In this document: one piece after another, positions 1-8,391 of the stretch
Layout: every line of letters starts with the position of its first letter
How positions within the stretch are numbered: position 1 is the stretch's first letter
Source of the DNA: Gammaproteobacteria bacterium
GTDB taxonomy: Bacteria > Pseudomonadota > Gammaproteobacteria > Pseudomonadales > Azotimanducaceae
Direction: 5' to 3'
Length of the DNA: 64,000 nucleotides
Assembly: GCA_012960535.1 (NCBI GenBank)
Contig: DUBB01000007.1
Location: 103,635 to 167,634, forward strand
Program-made: the position numbers and the translations under genes
Notes under the pieces: generated by a model
Told to the model about the DNA's origin: nothing
Database searches by the model: none
What the model saw: only the letters and a program-made list of their open reading frames with translations

Positions 1-17
1 TCACAGTATTGACAGAT

Positions 18-686
18 CTACCAGGGGTGAACATCACCTTGCCAGGTTCTAAAACTTCCAGTATTTCCCATATCCAGATTTGCAATGACCTGACACATAC
101 CTGTGACGCTTTGTTCGACGCTGATATCCGCTCCGCTTCCTCCCATATCAGTGCGAACCCAGCCAGGATGCAAAGTCAGACAGGCAATTGAAAAATTCTT
201 CATATCCTCAGTTAGCAATTGCATCACCTTATTAACAGCAGCTTTGGTTGAGCGATAGCCGTAGGCCCCTCTCCCGGGTTTAGTCATTGATGCCATTTGG
301 CTGGATACAGTGACAAATTTCCCCTGTTGAGATTTGGAAAGGTGGTCCAGGAAAGCTTCTGCTATTCTCACTGGACCAAGAGTATTAACGACAAACGCCT
401 CTTGCCAGGCATGGTAATCCAGACGTCCAAATGGCTGTTCACGGCCGCCAGCCACACCGGCATTATTGATTATCAAGTCCAGACCTGACTGGATGCCCGA
501 TGCTGCCTGCTGGATCATCTCCAGATCGCTGACGTCAAGCTTAAGCGGGTGAAGATGCGCTGCCACCGGGGCTTGCCATACTTCCGGATTACGGCAGCCT
601 GCCCAGACTTCGTGACCCGCCTTAACATAGTGTTTAACCCATGCCCTGCCAATACCGCGACTTGCACCTGTGATCAAAATACGCAT
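18..686 (-). CDS. SDR family NAD(P)-dependent oxidoreductase
   Basis: A 222-residue short-chain dehydrogenase/reductase. The N-terminal nucleotide-binding motif is TGASRGIG (residues 7-14), followed by an NNAG motif near residue 74. The catalytic Ser lies in TVSSQMAS and the Tyr/Lys pair in YRSTK, so the fold and active site look complete. The length is short for the family (usually about 240-260), as in the csgA/YciK-like subgroup. The substrate cannot be told. The gene stands alone and is divergent from a MATE transporter. Its upstream region carries six copies of a 15-bp repeat (706-795). The start ATG at 686 is preceded by a GGAG-like site. Oxidoreductase class is sure, role unknown. Confidence 0.9.
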   Translation of the reverse strand: MRILITGASRGIGRAWVKHYVKAGHEVWAGCRNPEVWQAPVAAHLHPLKLDVSDLEMIQQAASGIQSGLDLIINNAGVAGGREQPFGRLDYHAWQEAFVVNTLGPVRIAEAFLDHLSKSQQGKFVTVSSQMASMTKPGRGAYGYRSTKAAVNKVMQLLTEDMKNFSIACLTLHPGWVRTDMGGSGADISVEQSVTGMCQVIANLDMGNTGSFRTWQGDVHPW

Positions 687-705
687 AAATAGCTCCGCTG
701 TCCTA

Positions 706-795
706 TTATCTGAGCTTCTCTTAACTGAGTTTCTCTTATCTGTGCTTCTATTAAGTGCACTTCTATAAGTTGTAATTCTGCCATCTGCACTTTTG
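706..795. repeat. Six tandem 15-bp imperfect repeats upstream of the SDR gene
   Basis: Six consecutive 15-bp units occupy 706-720, 721-735, 736-750, 751-765, 766-780 and 781-795. The first is TTATCTGAGCTTCTC, and similarity decays with distance from the SDR start codon at 686. The array lies 19 bp in front of the start and therefore probably in its 5' untranslated region or promoter. The rest of the 205-bp intergenic region (687-891) shows no ORF; it must hold the promoters for the SDR gene and the divergent MATE gene. No CRISPR character: units are contiguous with no spacers. Confidence 0.8.
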
Positions 796-891
796 CTATT
801 TTCACTATAGCAAAGAAGCTAAAATTCAAAGCATCTACTACAAGCGAACTCAAAAAGATCTGCCGGGTCGTTAATATCCGTTATAGTAGTT

Positions 892-2319
892 TTGAGTGCA
901 TTTAGGTTGCAAATAGAAGTGGCTGACAACGACCCTGCCCGACAGGCTACCTATACCAGGGGGCCTGTAGCAAGACACGTGGCTCATCTGTCTACGGTGA
1001 TGATCTTCGGCTTCCTGGCGATGACCCTGGGCCAGCTTGTGGAACTGGTCTATGTAGGCCAGCTAGGTACGCAGCAGCTGGCAGCAATAACTTATATGTT
1101 CCCTATAACGATGGCCTTAAATGCGCTCACCCGAGGTATCGGAATTGGAGCATCGACCATTATTGCGCAAGCAATGGGCGAATCCAACCGAGATAAAACA
1201 GCCCGTACTATCACCCACTGCTACATTCTGGTGCTGATGTTTACCTGCTCCATTGCTATCGCCGGCTACCTGGCGGCTGAGGCTGTTTTTCGTGGGCTAG
1301 GTGCGCAAAGCGACGTTCTAACTCTAGCGGTTAACTACTCACATATCTGGTTCATTGGATTTCCCTGTATGGGCATTGCCATGGTCTCTAACGGTTTGAT
1401 CAGATCATTTGGCAATGCCACCTATCCGGGTTTCATCATGGCTTCAGCACCCCTGGTGCAGGTCATGGTCGGGCCTTTCCTCATCTTTGGCTGGTTTGGT
1501 ATTCCAGCCCTGGGGCTCATGGGGGCCGCCTGGGCCTTTGTCATCGGCTCACTGTTGCAACTGCTGCTAGCAGCCTACTGGTATCTGATTAAAGAGGCGC
1601 TGCTGCATGCTTCTTTACAGGGTTTTTATCAGTCCAGCTCTCATATCCTCATAGTGGGCATTCCAGCTGCGGCCACGAACCTTATCCAACCCTTGTCAAC
1701 CGCATTTGCCACCTGGATGCTGTCACAATTCGGTACGGACATCGTCGCTGGTTTTGGCGTAGCAAGCAGAATAGAAGCTGTAGCTGGAATGGTTGTCATT
1801 GGCATTAGCACCAGTGTAGTACCTCTGGTCGGGCAGAACTGGGGAGCCCGACAGTTCGATAGAGTCCAACAAGCTCTGACAATCTGCTATATCGCCTGTA
1901 TTATCTGGGGACTGATCGCAGCGATCGTCTTATGGTTTGGTGCGAGCTTTTTCGTTGGCAGTATTAATGATGATCCCGACCTTATGGATACTGCGGTAAC
2001 CTTCCTGCATATTATCCCGATCTCTATTGGTTTCATGGGATTGATTACGGTCGCCAACCATGCTTTCAATGCGCTCAGGCAACCCATGCCGGCCCTGATT
2101 TTATCCATCGGCAGGCTGTTGATCGTCTACGTCCCGCTCGCCCTTGTCGGTAGTTACCTGTACGGCTACGTCGGTGTATTTGCAGCAACTGCATTGGCAA
2201 ACATTCTGGTAGGCGTATTTGCTGTTTACTGGTATCAGAAAGTGATGGCCAGATCGAGGAGACAAATTGAGCAGGAAATTGCAGGTAACGTGTCTAGTTC
2301 AGGTTCCCTGCACAATTAA
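892..2319 (+). CDS. MATE family efflux transporter
   Basis: A 475-residue polytopic inner-membrane protein with about twelve hydrophobic segments in two similar halves, as in MATE (MatE, NorM/DinF-like) cation- or drug-proton antiporters. Typical segments are GQLVELVYVGQLGTQQLAAITY near the N terminus and the second-half counterpart IEAVAGMVVIGISTSVVPLVGQNWGA. The reading frame as given opens with TTG at 892 and no convincing Shine-Dalgarno sequence is visible; an internal start (for example the GTG at 919) is possible. The substrate is not predictable. It ends 4 bp inside the convergent gspM stop region, so the two genes share their 3' ends. Confidence 0.9.
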   Translation: MSAFRLQIEVADNDPARQATYTRGPVARHVAHLSTVMIFGFLAMTLGQLVELVYVGQLGTQQLAAITYMFPITMALNALTRGIGIGASTIIAQAMGESNRDKTARTITHCYILVLMFTCSIAIAGYLAAEAVFRGLGAQSDVLTLAVNYSHIWFIGFPCMGIAMVSNGLIRSFGNATYPGFIMASAPLVQVMVGPFLIFGWFGIPALGLMGAAWAFVIGSLLQLLLAAYWYLIKEALLHASLQGFYQSSSHILIVGIPAAATNLIQPLSTAFATWMLSQFGTDIVAGFGVASRIEAVAGMVVIGISTSVVPLVGQNWGARQFDRVQQALTICYIACIIWGLIAAIVLWFGASFFVGSINDDPDLMDTAVTFLHIIPISIGFMGLITVANHAFNALRQPMPALILSIGRLLIVYVPLALVGSYLYGYVGVFAATALANILVGVFAVYWYQKVMARSRRQIEQEIAGNVSSSGSLHN

Positions 2320-2807
2320 GATTTAAGAACCAGCCTTGCCCTGACGGAACCTCCATTTTCACCACGGTCAATTACGATTTGCTCTACTGAGACACCGTGC
2401 TCGGACTGCACTTTTTCTAAGAGACCAAGCAAGTCATTAAACGGTATGTTATCGAACCACAGGCTCACGGCATTCTGTCCTTCTGGCTGCAGTCTGTTTG
2501 CTTTTATATTCAAGCGCTGCGCCTCTCTGGAGACGATGGAAAGTAGACTCTTGCCGGTCGTGCTGGGGCGTTTGGAGGTCGTATTCTGGCGTGCCTGGGT
2601 TTCCGTTCGGCGCATCATTTCAAGCAATTCCAGATTTCGATTACGATCCTCCAAGCCCCGCTGCCGATAGTCATCAATCGGAGCCCAAACCAGGAAATAA
2701 ATAAACACGACTGTCAGGAAAACAGTCAGCACCGTTATCATGCCCCGATCGCGTCCAGGTAATGTATAGAATTTCTCCAGAAGCGGAGTCAGCCACCGGT
2801 CCCTCAC
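2316..2807 (-). CDS. gspM: Type II secretion system protein GspM
   Basis: Last gene of the gsp operon, 163 residues, matching the small size of GspM. A single transmembrane segment (about residues 23-41) follows a short cytoplasmic tail rich in charged residues, then a coiled stretch with many Arg/Glu and a periplasmic ferredoxin-like domain. GspM binds GspL in the inner-membrane assembly platform and helps place the GspE ATPase. Its ATG overlaps the gspL stop (2804-2807), which indicates translational coupling. Identification rests mainly on position after gspL and on topology, since GspM sequences are poorly conserved. Confidence 0.85.
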   Translation of the reverse strand: MRDRWLTPLLEKFYTLPGRDRGMITVLTVFLTVVFIYFLVWAPIDDYRQRGLEDRNRNLELLEMMRRTETQARQNTTSKRPSTTGKSLLSIVSREAQRLNIKANRLQPEGQNAVSLWFDNIPFNDLLGLLEKVQSEHGVSVEQIVIDRGENGGSVRARLVLKS

Positions 2808-4030
2808 TTTCTACCTCCACCCGAACGAATCCGTATGCTGCCTCGCACCCTGCCATCATCCTGGGAAATAGTACCTATTTCAGCGTCCATGCCTTGATCA
2901 GACAGGCGCTCGACGTAGAGCATCAATTGTTCACTACGCTGCGCTTCTAACTGGAAAACCAGGTCCCCGCGGCTTTCGTTATAGTTAATGTTCTGAATCT
3001 CCAGACCATTGGCTCTGATGGGGGCTGCGGCCTGACTTAATAAGCCCATAAAACCTGTTTTTGCAGACGGACTAACCTGACCCAGATGGCCATTCCAGCG
3101 GCGACGCATATTACTGATATTCTTATCCCTGGGATATACAGAGCGGTACAGCTTTTCACTTTCAGTCGCAAGCGCCTCGGCCTGATTATTGATGTAAATG
3201 CCTTCAGCCAACATCAAACAGAACTGAAATAGCAACACACCCAGAGTTGCCCAGACGACAGTCTTAATCCAACTGCCAGGCCCGTTTTGCTTTTTACGCA
3301 CTGCATACGGACCCTGGAGCATATCGAGGCTGCTTGAATTAATGCGACTCGCCATATATTCAAGGCAACTGCCCGGTTGGCTCTCATGAACCAGGTTCAA
3401 AGTATCCAGCGTTGCGATTTCATCTAACACAAGCTCTACCTTTGGGTGATCATCGGCAAACCGAACCACGCTTACCGTTTCGGTTAATTCAGGCGAGGTT
3501 AATGTGACCAACTGACTAAGCTGATCTATTTCTGTGCTTAAGCCTTTTCGGGCAGATAGCAGCAAGTGAGCCCTTTCATCATCGATATAAATAGCGCTCT
3601 GATCAGGCAAACTCAACAGATCAGTTTCAACAGCCATGACCAGTGGCGACAGATTGACCGCTTTAAGGGAGTCCAGAATGCCTTCAAACCATGCCCGATC
3701 TACCACCGCAATACTTAATTCATCGCCTGTTCTTTTTCCTATCGCAAAGAAACAATCCTCCACATCACTGGCAAGTTGTTCTTCTGCCAAATAGGGCACA
3801 ACCTGAATAATCTGCCGGGTAGGCTTAGAGGGAACTGTAATAGAGGTCAGTAGAACCTGTTCCCCTGCTAGTATAGCGCTTACCTTAAACGAAACTTTAT
3901 CTAACGGCTGATCTACAAACATCTCTTCAAGTTGTCCTTTGCCAGAGGACAGGCATCTGCCATTCTTATCCTGAAAGATCCAGTCCACTGAATCTGGAAA
4001 GAATCGGACTGTTAGATTTTCAACCATCAC
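2804..4030 (-). CDS. gspL: Type II secretion system protein GspL
   Basis: A 408-residue bitopic protein. The N-terminal two thirds (to about 250) form the actin-like cytoplasmic domain that docks GspE. One transmembrane helix lies at about 254-279, followed by a periplasmic ferredoxin-like domain that pairs with GspM. The start overlaps the end of gspK by 11 bp, and its stop overlaps the gspM start by 4 bp. Known GspL proteins have this length and topology. It is an inner-membrane platform component of the secreton that exports folded proteins from the periplasm. Confidence 0.92.
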   Translation of the reverse strand: MMVENLTVRFFPDSVDWIFQDKNGRCLSSGKGQLEEMFVDQPLDKVSFKVSAILAGEQVLLTSITVPSKPTRQIIQVVPYLAEEQLASDVEDCFFAIGKRTGDELSIAVVDRAWFEGILDSLKAVNLSPLVMAVETDLLSLPDQSAIYIDDERAHLLLSARKGLSTEIDQLSQLVTLTSPELTETVSVVRFADDHPKVELVLDEIATLDTLNLVHESQPGSCLEYMASRINSSSLDMLQGPYAVRKKQNGPGSWIKTVVWATLGVLLFQFCLMLAEGIYINNQAEALATESEKLYRSVYPRDKNISNMRRRWNGHLGQVSPSAKTGFMGLLSQAAAPIRANGLEIQNINYNESRGDLVFQLEAQRSEQLMLYVERLSDQGMDAEIGTISQDDGRVRGSIRIRSGGGRK

Positions 4031-5018
4031 TGTTCTCTACCGGTTGCGTGATGCCAGTACCCATTATGAATTTCTCACCGCTATTTCTACCCACGACGAC
4101 TATAGCACCGGTCACTGGGTCACGATGCAGGATGCTCGTTAAATAAGCGATCTGATCTTCAAATCTGGCCCGAACCTTCACCTTAAAAAACCTTGATTGT
4201 ACACTAAGACCTTCTTGATTTACCCCCAAGCCGGCCAATTCGGGCTGTTGCAGGAAAGCCTCAACGGATGCAAAAGCACCCTCGGTTATTCTAGTCGCCA
4301 GTATTGATTCAGCCTGTTCAAGGCTGAGACCCGTGGCCAGGGTCTGCAGGACCAAACCGGAACAGGTATTCACGTTCAAATCACTATAGGCATCAGGGAG
4401 AACCGCAAGATGATCCTTGAGACTGAAGAAAGCCTCATTAGAGAAGCCCAGCAATAACCTCAGTTCAGAAAGATCCGCTAAAGGCTGGCTACTGGTTCTG
4501 TAAGCTGGCGAAAGCCCCAGATAATCATAATCCTCTGCACCCAGTGGGCTGGCCGCAGTATCCAAATCACTCCAGTCAACCAGCTTGTCCATCCAGGCTG
4601 GGTCTGCACCCAGTTGATTCGTTAACAGACTGATTCTGGCTCTGGACTGGATAATTTTCTGTCCTTTGCCTATCAGGCCGTTAACATTTAACCGACCCTG
4701 AAGGTCGATGATATTCAGATTTATATCGCCGCCATCAAATTCAAAGAACATATTGGGTTCGGCCCAGGGCTCATCAAGAGAATCCCATTGCGGTTGAGTA
4801 ACAAAATCTTTGTGTAGAATCTGACGGGCGAATTCCTCGCCGCCAAGCGCAAAATATCTTGCCTGAGCACGGGTAAAAAAATGGCTGGAACTTTGGATTG
4901 TCATGCGTTGTTTTTTTGCCGTTGACACACCCAAAACGGTGGCAATCACCACCACCAGTAGAACTGTAATTAAAGCCACACCAGCATTTGCATGAGGCCT
5001 TGAAACAAGCCCTGTCAT
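4020..5018 (-). CDS. gspK: Type II secretion minor pseudopilin GspK
   Basis: A 332-residue minor pseudopilin, the large tip subunit of the pseudopilus. The N terminus has the short basic leader and hydrophobic helix GVALITVLLVVVIATVLGV in place of the usual GFTLIE, as known for GspK, which lacks Glu at position +5. The large inserted helical domain with SAM-like folds fits the length. With GspI and GspJ it forms the tip complex that starts pilus assembly. The start overlaps the gspJ stop by 4 bp (5015-5018). Confidence 0.93.
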   Translation of the reverse strand: MTGLVSRPHANAGVALITVLLVVVIATVLGVSTAKKQRMTIQSSSHFFTRAQARYFALGGEEFARQILHKDFVTQPQWDSLDEPWAEPNMFFEFDGGDINLNIIDLQGRLNVNGLIGKGQKIIQSRARISLLTNQLGADPAWMDKLVDWSDLDTAASPLGAEDYDYLGLSPAYRTSSQPLADLSELRLLLGFSNEAFFSLKDHLAVLPDAYSDLNVNTCSGLVLQTLATGLSLEQAESILATRITEGAFASVEAFLQQPELAGLGVNQEGLSVQSRFFKVKVRARFEDQIAYLTSILHRDPVTGAIVVVGRNSGEKFIMGTGITQPVENSDG

Positions 5019-5716
5019 CCCGACACCTCTGGCCGAATGGTGTCTGGTGAACGAGCATCTGCTGGTTCTGGTAACGGCTCAGCATCTGCATTTTCAACAG
5101 GAACCTGGCTCATCGGCTGGATCGTTTCCGGTAAATCATAGACTCGCAGCAGGTCACCAAACTGTTCTGTGCTAATCCTGAGTTCGAGGCCCAGTGGTAA
5201 AGCATTAGCACCGGTTTCCTGTTCAAAAAAGACCTCCCTGTTACCGTCAACGTCAATAATACTGATCTGAAAGTCCATCACATCGGATAGAATTTTCTGG
5301 CTTATAAACTGAGAATCCTCTGCTCTATCTAAAACCAGCCAGAAATGCCGACTCAGGGTCTGGTCAGTAAGGCTGTAGGCGACTCGTTGCAGGCTGCTCC
5401 TGGGAAACCCAACAGGATTACGCCAGCCGGTTCGGGTCAGCTCCAGCGCAAAGGCCCCATTGTTTATTGCCAGGGCAGGTTGATAATCACCAAACTCATC
5501 TCTAATTCCCCTGGGCACAAACTGTGATATATCCCTTTCGAGTACGGTTATTGCCTTTACCAGAGCGAGATAGTCAGCACTCCTGACCTCAACCTGATCA
5601 TGAATAGTTGATGCTGTTCTTAGCATCTGATTTGCTGCCAGGCCAATGATGGCAAATATGGACATGGCAACCAATACTTCGAGCAGGGTAAATCCACAGG
5701 ACCGATGCTTCATCAA
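5015..5716 (-). CDS. gspJ: Type II secretion minor pseudopilin GspJ
   Basis: A 233-residue minor pseudopilin with the prepilin peptidase site CGFTLLEVLVAM near residue 8, the Glu+5 and a hydrophobic helix, then a beta-rich globular part. The C-terminal tail after about residue 205 is rich in Pro, Glu and Asp and looks disordered. Its length agrees with GspJ. Overlaps of 4 bp at both ends (with gspI and gspK) place it in the translationally coupled core of the operon. Confidence 0.92.
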   Translation of the reverse strand: MMKHRSCGFTLLEVLVAMSIFAIIGLAANQMLRTASTIHDQVEVRSADYLALVKAITVLERDISQFVPRGIRDEFGDYQPALAINNGAFALELTRTGWRNPVGFPRSSLQRVAYSLTDQTLSRHFWLVLDRAEDSQFISQKILSDVMDFQISIIDVDGNREVFFEQETGANALPLGLELRISTEQFGDLLRVYDLPETIQPMSQVPVENADAEPLPEPADARSPDTIRPEVSG

Positions 5717-6102
5717 TACTTCCCCAAAAAGCCGGTTATTGCAGCAAGAATACGGTCCGGGTCTTCAGACAGGCTCACCGCCACTTCGACGCGCTTTAAA
5801 TCCGGATCTTCAGTAGTAACAAAGCGAACTTCCACCTGCCATTCTCTATTAGCTGCAGAAACCTCGTAGCCCTCTCGGTTGGTGCCAAAATAACGTCCCA
5901 ATTCCCTCGACGGAATGAGTATTTCATTTAACGCATTGGTCGCCACCATCCAGGCCAGCGTCTGTTCTTCGACACGTACAGTCTGTTGAATCCCTAATGA
6001 AGCGTTGCGACTGAGCGCCGCGGCCACGATGGCAAAGACAGCCAGTGCTATCATAACTTCAATGAGCGTAAAGCCACCTGGGAATTTACCGGTCCGACTC
6101 AT
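5713..6102 (-). CDS. gspI: Type II secretion minor pseudopilin GspI
   Basis: A minor pseudopilin of 129 residues from the chosen start. An upstream ATG at 6162 would add 20 residues before the leader, but a class III leader is short, and the ATG at 6102 gives MSRTGKFPGGFTLIEVM with cleavage after Gly-Gly, so 6102 is preferred. This start overlaps the gspH 3' end by 17 bp; a weak GGGGC purine stretch lies upstream. GspI begins the tip complex with J and K. The rest of the protein is the usual small alpha/beta domain. Confidence 0.88.
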   Translation of the reverse strand: MSRTGKFPGGFTLIEVMIALAVFAIVAAALSRNASLGIQQTVRVEEQTLAWMVATNALNEILIPSRELGRYFGTNREGYEVSAANREWQVEVRFVTTEDPDLKRVEVAVSLSEDPDRILAAITGFLGKY

Positions 6103-6661
6103 CACTCTGCCCCAGCCACTTAAACGAGCCAAAACCGTCGGTCTCCAGCGTTCTTGAATCACCGTGTACAGAAATCAGTGTTATCGTAAATAACGTCGTC
6201 TCACCACTTGATAGAAACAGTATGGGTGGCGGCTTCTTTTTACCTTTTGAATTGCCTTTTGAGGTAGATTCCGAGTCTTCGTCATCGGAAAAGTCTGAAC
6301 TGTTGTCGAGCGAAAGCGTAAACGGCTTGGATTCAACGCTGAAATTGAGGTTCACATCGTCAGGCAATCTATGTAGGCCCAGCGGAGGCGAATTCATCTC
6401 ATACCAGCGCTGATTCAATTCATCATAAACATAAAACCGATACTGATCTCTGGCTGGCTGAATCGCGAGCTCTTTGGACTGAACCTGGGCTTCTTCAACA
6501 GCCATCTCCAGAACTAGCTTCAGCCTTTCGGCTTCTCGCTCAAGGTTGTTCGATTGGACGAATCCCGGCAGGGTCACCACAACTAGTCCTGTCATAACTG
6601 AAATCACAAAAAGGACGATTAGAATTTCAATCAGAGTGAAACCCCTGGACTGCCCTAGCAT
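6086..6661 (-). CDS. gspH: Type II secretion minor pseudopilin GspH with acidic insert
   Basis: A 191-residue minor pseudopilin with leader SRGFTLIEILIVL at the N terminus and the helix that links the pseudopilus core. The globular domain is interrupted at about residues 119-146 by a low-complexity stretch, first Ser/Asp/Glu-rich and then Gly/Lys/Pro-rich, before the sequence resumes with ILFLSSGETT, which matches the normal FxPxGexT strand of the GspH fold. The insert makes the protein longer than the usual 150-170. It sits 10 bp after gspG and overlaps gspI. Confidence 0.9.
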   Translation of the reverse strand: MLGQSRGFTLIEILIVLFVISVMTGLVVVTLPGFVQSNNLEREAERLKLVLEMAVEEAQVQSKELAIQPARDQYRFYVYDELNQRWYEMNSPPLGLHRLPDDVNLNFSVESKPFTLSLDNSSDFSDDEDSESTSKGNSKGKKKPPPILFLSSGETTLFTITLISVHGDSRTLETDGFGSFKWLGQSDESDR

Positions 6662-6671
6662 GAAGGTTTAA

Positions 6672-7097
6672 TCAGTAATCTGAAAGTTTAAGGTCAGCGT
6701 CAACACCTTCTCCGCCTTCCTTTCGGTCTGAACCCAGTGAGTAGACTTCCGCATTTCGCTCTTCATTGAAATACAGGTACTTGTCACCCCAGGGGTCAAC
6801 CGGCACCCGTTTCAGGTAGCCATCAGCATTCCAGCGCCGCGGTTCTGGATAACCAGACGGTTTGCTGACTAACGCCTCCAGACCCTGATCTGTACTCGGA
6901 TAATGGCCATTATCCATACGGTACAGATCCAGGGCATTGCCAATCTGCTGTATATCAGATCTTGCCGCTGTGACTCTTGCTTCATCAGGACGGCCAACCA
7001 AGTTGGGCACCACCAGCGCACCGAGTATGCCCAGTATCACCACTACAACCATGATTTCAATTAATGTAAACCCGTATTCTTTTCGTTTCATAATCAC
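6672..7097 (-). CDS. gspG: Type II secretion major pseudopilin GspG
   Basis: The major pseudopilin, 141 residues. It shows the prepilin motif GFTLIEIMVVVVILGILGAL and the typical central part with QQIGNALDLYRMDNGHYPSTDQGL. It ends with the calcium-binding loop region SLGSDRKEGGEGVDADL, a signature of GspG. GspG subunits form the helical pseudopilus that pushes substrates through the outer-membrane pore. Either the ATG at 7097 or the one at 7091 (MKRKEYGF) may start it; the latter gives the more usual leader length. It lies 51 bp downstream of gspF. Confidence 0.96.
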   Translation of the reverse strand: MIMKRKEYGFTLIEIMVVVVILGILGALVVPNLVGRPDEARVTAARSDIQQIGNALDLYRMDNGHYPSTDQGLEALVSKPSGYPEPRRWNADGYLKRVPVDPWGDKYLYFNEERNAEVYSLGSDRKEGGEGVDADLKLSDY

Positions 7098-7148
7098 CTA
7101 CTCTTTCAGCCGTCAATCAGTCTAACATCGGCCATCTGCAGAGCGAAA

Positions 7149-8378
7149 TTAAACTACCAACTGATTAAGGTTAATAATCGGCAGAAGAATTGCCATTACA
7201 ATCGTAAATACCGCACCGCCCATGAGTACTAGCATCAACGGGCCAATCAGACTGAGCAGCGTGGCAAGCAGTACTTCCACATCCTGCTGCATATGTTTGG
7301 CAACTCGCGACAGCATTTGATCTAATTCTCCGCTGGATTCTCCACTGGCAATCATATACAGCATCATGGGCGGGAAATAACCACTTTGCTCTAACGCTGA
7401 CTGTAGGCTAGAACCTTCTCTGACTTTAACGGTGGCCTCTTTTACCTGAAGACGCAGCCAGGTATTAGATACCACGCCACTTGAAATCTGCATAGCTTCA
7501 ACCAATGGAACACCTGAGGAAGATAAAATACTCAGCGTACTGGCGAACTGGGCCGTATTTCTACCACGGGCCATCTTGGCAAAGATAGGCAAATGTAGCA
7601 TTTTCTGGTCAAACTTGAGGCGAAAAGCTGCCACCCCAAGCAATCGCTTAAAACCCATAACAGCCAGTATTACTAAAACAACAACAAATAGTCCGTAACT
7701 CATGACAAAATCACTAGCGCCAATAATCATCTGAGTCAGCGCCGGCAATGCCTGTCCTGTATCAGCAAATACTTCAACAATATCAGGGACAACATAGCCT
7801 AACAGCCCGCCCAGGATTGCAACAGTTAAAATCAAGAGTATCACCGGATAAATCATAGCTTGCTGGATCCTTAAACCAGACTCGTACTGGGCCTCACTGA
7901 AATCAGCCAACTGATTGAGTACCTGCTCCAGATGACCGGCTGATTCACCTGCCTCGACCGTCGCTCGATACAATTCAGGAAAGGCTTTGGGATACTCCTG
8001 AAGACTCCTGGCAAAGGAATAACCCTCCATCACTTTCGCGCGAACCGTCACCAGCATGAGTTGAGTTCTTGGCGACTCCGTCTGCTTGGAAACCGCAAGT
8101 AATGACTCTTCAACAGACAGACCTGCAGCAATGAGTGTGGCCAATTGACGCGTGACCAGGGCCCGCTCGCTTACGGACAATCTCGATCCAAAAAAATCGA
8201 AAGAGGCCCCTGTTTTGTTAATATTTCTCTGGTTTGCGGCTGAGGTCAGATCCACCCGAAGCGGTGCCAGGGACCGGTCCCTGAGGATCTGTCGGACCTG
8301 GCGAGCAGAGTCACCCTCTACGATGCCTTTTTTTGATCGACCTGTTTGGTCAAGCGCTTCAAATTCATAGGCAGGCAC
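7149..8378 (-). CDS. gspF: Type II secretion inner-membrane platform protein GspF
   Basis: A 409-residue polytopic protein with two homologous GspF/PilC domains (about residues 75-200 and 275-400) and three transmembrane segments (around 172-195, 225-245 and 378-400). The N-terminal region MPAYEFEALDQTGRSKKGIVEGDSA is typical of GspF. The family acts as the inner-membrane core that transmits movement of the GspE ATPase to the pseudopilus. It follows gspE by 13 bp and its length is standard. Confidence 0.96.
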   Translation of the reverse strand: MPAYEFEALDQTGRSKKGIVEGDSARQVRQILRDRSLAPLRVDLTSAANQRNINKTGASFDFFGSRLSVSERALVTRQLATLIAAGLSVEESLLAVSKQTESPRTQLMLVTVRAKVMEGYSFARSLQEYPKAFPELYRATVEAGESAGHLEQVLNQLADFSEAQYESGLRIQQAMIYPVILLILTVAILGGLLGYVVPDIVEVFADTGQALPALTQMIIGASDFVMSYGLFVVVLVILAVMGFKRLLGVAAFRLKFDQKMLHLPIFAKMARGRNTAQFASTLSILSSSGVPLVEAMQISSGVVSNTWLRLQVKEATVKVREGSSLQSALEQSGYFPPMMLYMIASGESSGELDQMLSRVAKHMQQDVEVLLATLLSLIGPLMLVLMGGAVFTIVMAILLPIINLNQLVV

Positions 8379-8391
8379 GGGATTTCACTTT

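Noticed and set aside
706-795. CRISPR array
   Set aside because: Units are 15 bp and contiguous without spacers, and no cas gene is present.
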